In this document: positions 62,176 to 64,000 of the stretch, one piece after another
Layout of the letters: the number at the start of each line of letters is the position of its first letter
How positions within the stretch are numbered: position 1 is the stretch's first letter
Notes under the pieces: generated by a model
The model's input: only the letters and a program-made list of their open reading frames with translations
Databases searched by the model: none
Told to the model about the DNA's origin: nothing
Position numbers and translations under genes: made by a program
DNA from: Cymodocea nodosa
Taxonomy: Eukaryota > Streptophyta > Magnoliopsida > Alismatales > Cymodoceaceae
Assembly: GCA_036874045.1 (NCBI GenBank)
Contig: JAZBRI010000004.1
Span: 5,952,001 to 6,016,000 of the forward strand
DNA: 64,000 bases
Direction of reading: 5' to 3'

Positions 62176-64000
62176 GTTATAATATTTTGAACATCAATAT
62201 GGTTCACATATTTTGTTGTATGGCATGTATTGTAATAATTCAATGAAATGAAATTTCAAACACGATAGATGTTCGTTTTCTAATGTTATTAATTATATTA
62301 AAAACCATACTGAATAAGCATCTTCCTATTTGGCCATCTCACCTGAAAAGTAGCTAAATCTTATTTTCAAGTAGCATGCATATAATTGATTCAGTTTCTT
62401 CAGTAGTTTAGTTAGACTGTTGCACTTTAGTTGTCGCAAGTGCTTTGCTTGGGTATCTCCTTTGGCGAGAGATGTTTGTGAACAAGTGAAAGCACCAATA
62501 GATTGAACCCAATTACTCAAAAGCATGAATTAGATCCATGTTGCCAATTGCAAAACCTTGAGAACCGTGGAAGATACATGACCAAAGGAACGAGTCCTAC
62601 TGAGTGTTTAAGTTCAGGGATGTCCCCACAGGAATTGAATGCATTCAGTCATTGGCCTAGTTCTATCTTGTCTGGTCGGTGAATTCAGTATGTTCATTCT
62701 CTTTTTCACCTTTTCATGTCTCCTTGGTGTGCATAAAGGACCCAATTGAGTTAAACTGTGTATATCATGCTTTCCTTAATTTTAGGTTGTTCAACGAATT
62801 TGCATGCCATGTGTGCATATATTAAAAATAAGAATGAGAAGAAAATATCTCATGCCTAGCTTAAATAAGAGAAAAAAATTGCTGTTTCATATCACCAACA
62901 AATAAAGGCAGACTCTTACGATGAATCATATCAACACAATTGATTTTGAATAGGATTCATTGAAAATTAAGTTTTCTTGCTGATAAAAGGACAAGAAGAT
63001 CATTAGTTTAAAGTGTTTTTATCTCTTTGAACATTTTAACCGATTCCTTATTCTTCTGGAGCTACAGACATTGATGTATATCCCGGGAGTGTGGTGTCCA
63101 AGAAAGCATATAAAAGAAGTGTCATGCTTCATAGATATAGTGGTATTAGTTGAAGAATCTAATGATATAGAAAATACATTTAGTCACAGTGAAACATTTA
63201 AAATATTTATGAAGCAGCACCCTTAGGGATTATGGTTATAGCTATTGGAGTCAATGTTGTAAAAAATGGAAAACTGACACTCTATGGATTGAGAATTAAA
63301 ATTTTTTTAAAGAAAGGGGGTTTAAACAAGCATTTTAAAAAAAAATGTATTAATAAAAATGAATAAATATAAATATATTTACAAATATATAAGTATCACA
63401 ATCATCAAAATAATTTTAAAAAAATAAATTATAATTCAATTACATCTAATATAGTTTCAAAACCATATTTTTATTATGTATAATTGACACATGAATAAAA
63501 ACTTAAATTCAAAATATAAAGAAATATATAAAAATTATAATTAAAGTTAAAAAACAAAATAACTAACAAATAATGAAATTATATCCATGAAAATAACTCA
63601 AAAGATGAAATCTAAAGAAATTAAAAATTCCCATTTAAATGGCCAAAATGGAAAAAAAGACATTGTTCCTAGAAAAATAGGGAAAATGGATGTTCAAAGG
63701 AAAAAAATGGTTGTTTAAAGGAAAATAGCCTTTTTCCAAACCATTCCCTCCCCTCCCCCACGCCGCTGGCCCTCAACAATTTTTCTAGAAAATGAAGTGA
63801 ATTGAGGTATAAAAAAGTTAAATGGTGTCTAAATGGTTGTTTTTTTTGCAACAATGGCATTGATAACTGATATCTAGAAGAGTTAAGGGAGAAACACTGT
63901 ATAATGGTTTTTTTTTTTTGAATTTTGTTTGTCTTCCATAAATACAATATTTTTTTTTGAGAACAAGAAATGGTGGAAGTGGATTCACGTTAATAAAAGA
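62176..64000. other. PES intron 7, continuing past the window
   Basis: After PES exon 7 (donor GTTATA at 62176) no further exon of the conserved acyltransferase half could be found. The DNA is AT-rich intron sequence with homopolymer runs. The open frame at 63669-63947 (minus) is low-complexity and not convincing. Confidence 0.55.

Overview
This is nuclear DNA from a flowering plant. All seven protein-coding genes are spliced, and almost every intron is GT-AG. Their products (plastid acyl carrier protein, vacuolar NHX antiporter, tubby-like F-box protein, TIR1-type auxin receptor, phytyl ester synthase) are plant families. GC-rich first exons beside AT-rich introns, and introns swollen by retroelements, suggest a monocot, perhaps a non-grass such as a palm. 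That is an inference; the species cannot be read from the window.

Layout. 1-4.9 kb: an arabinogalactan-protein gene (-) and a four-exon plastid acyl carrier protein gene (-). 5.7-8.4 kb: a 12-exon PQ-loop vacuolar amino-acid transporter (+), divergent from the ACP gene across about 1 kb. 8.74-8.81 kb: tRNA-Ala(UGC) (-). 9.7-15.9 kb: a 14-exon vacuolar Na+(K+)/H+ exchanger (-). 19.5-23.5 kb: a five-exon tubby-like F-box gene (+). 23.5-31.2 kb: AT-rich, gene-poor DNA. 31.3-35.7 kb: a three-exon TIR1-clade auxin receptor (+) with a miR393 target site. 37.3 kb to beyond the window end: the 5' half of a phytyl ester synthase gene (+). Its first seven exons are spread over about 25 kb because introns 2, 5 and 6 are full of transposable elements.

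The genes do not form a pathway or an operon. They are ordinary housekeeping, transport and hormone-signalling genes. The unusual material lies in the phytyl ester synthase introns. These hold a degenerate Ty1/copia element inserted inside an older LTR-like repeat, a scatter of short copia LTRs in both orientations, and a 3.7-kb near-perfect palindrome (arms of about 1.85 kb). The palindrome begins TGTAGAG, ends CTCTACA and is flanked by the direct repeat GATAG. It would be transcribed in the pre-mRNA and could fold into a very long hairpin.

A second point to check is in the NHX gene. One intron has GA where the GT donor should be, and no in-frame GT lies just downstream. All exon coordinates were worked out by hand from reading frame, splice consensus and recalled family conservation; nothing was aligned by computer.
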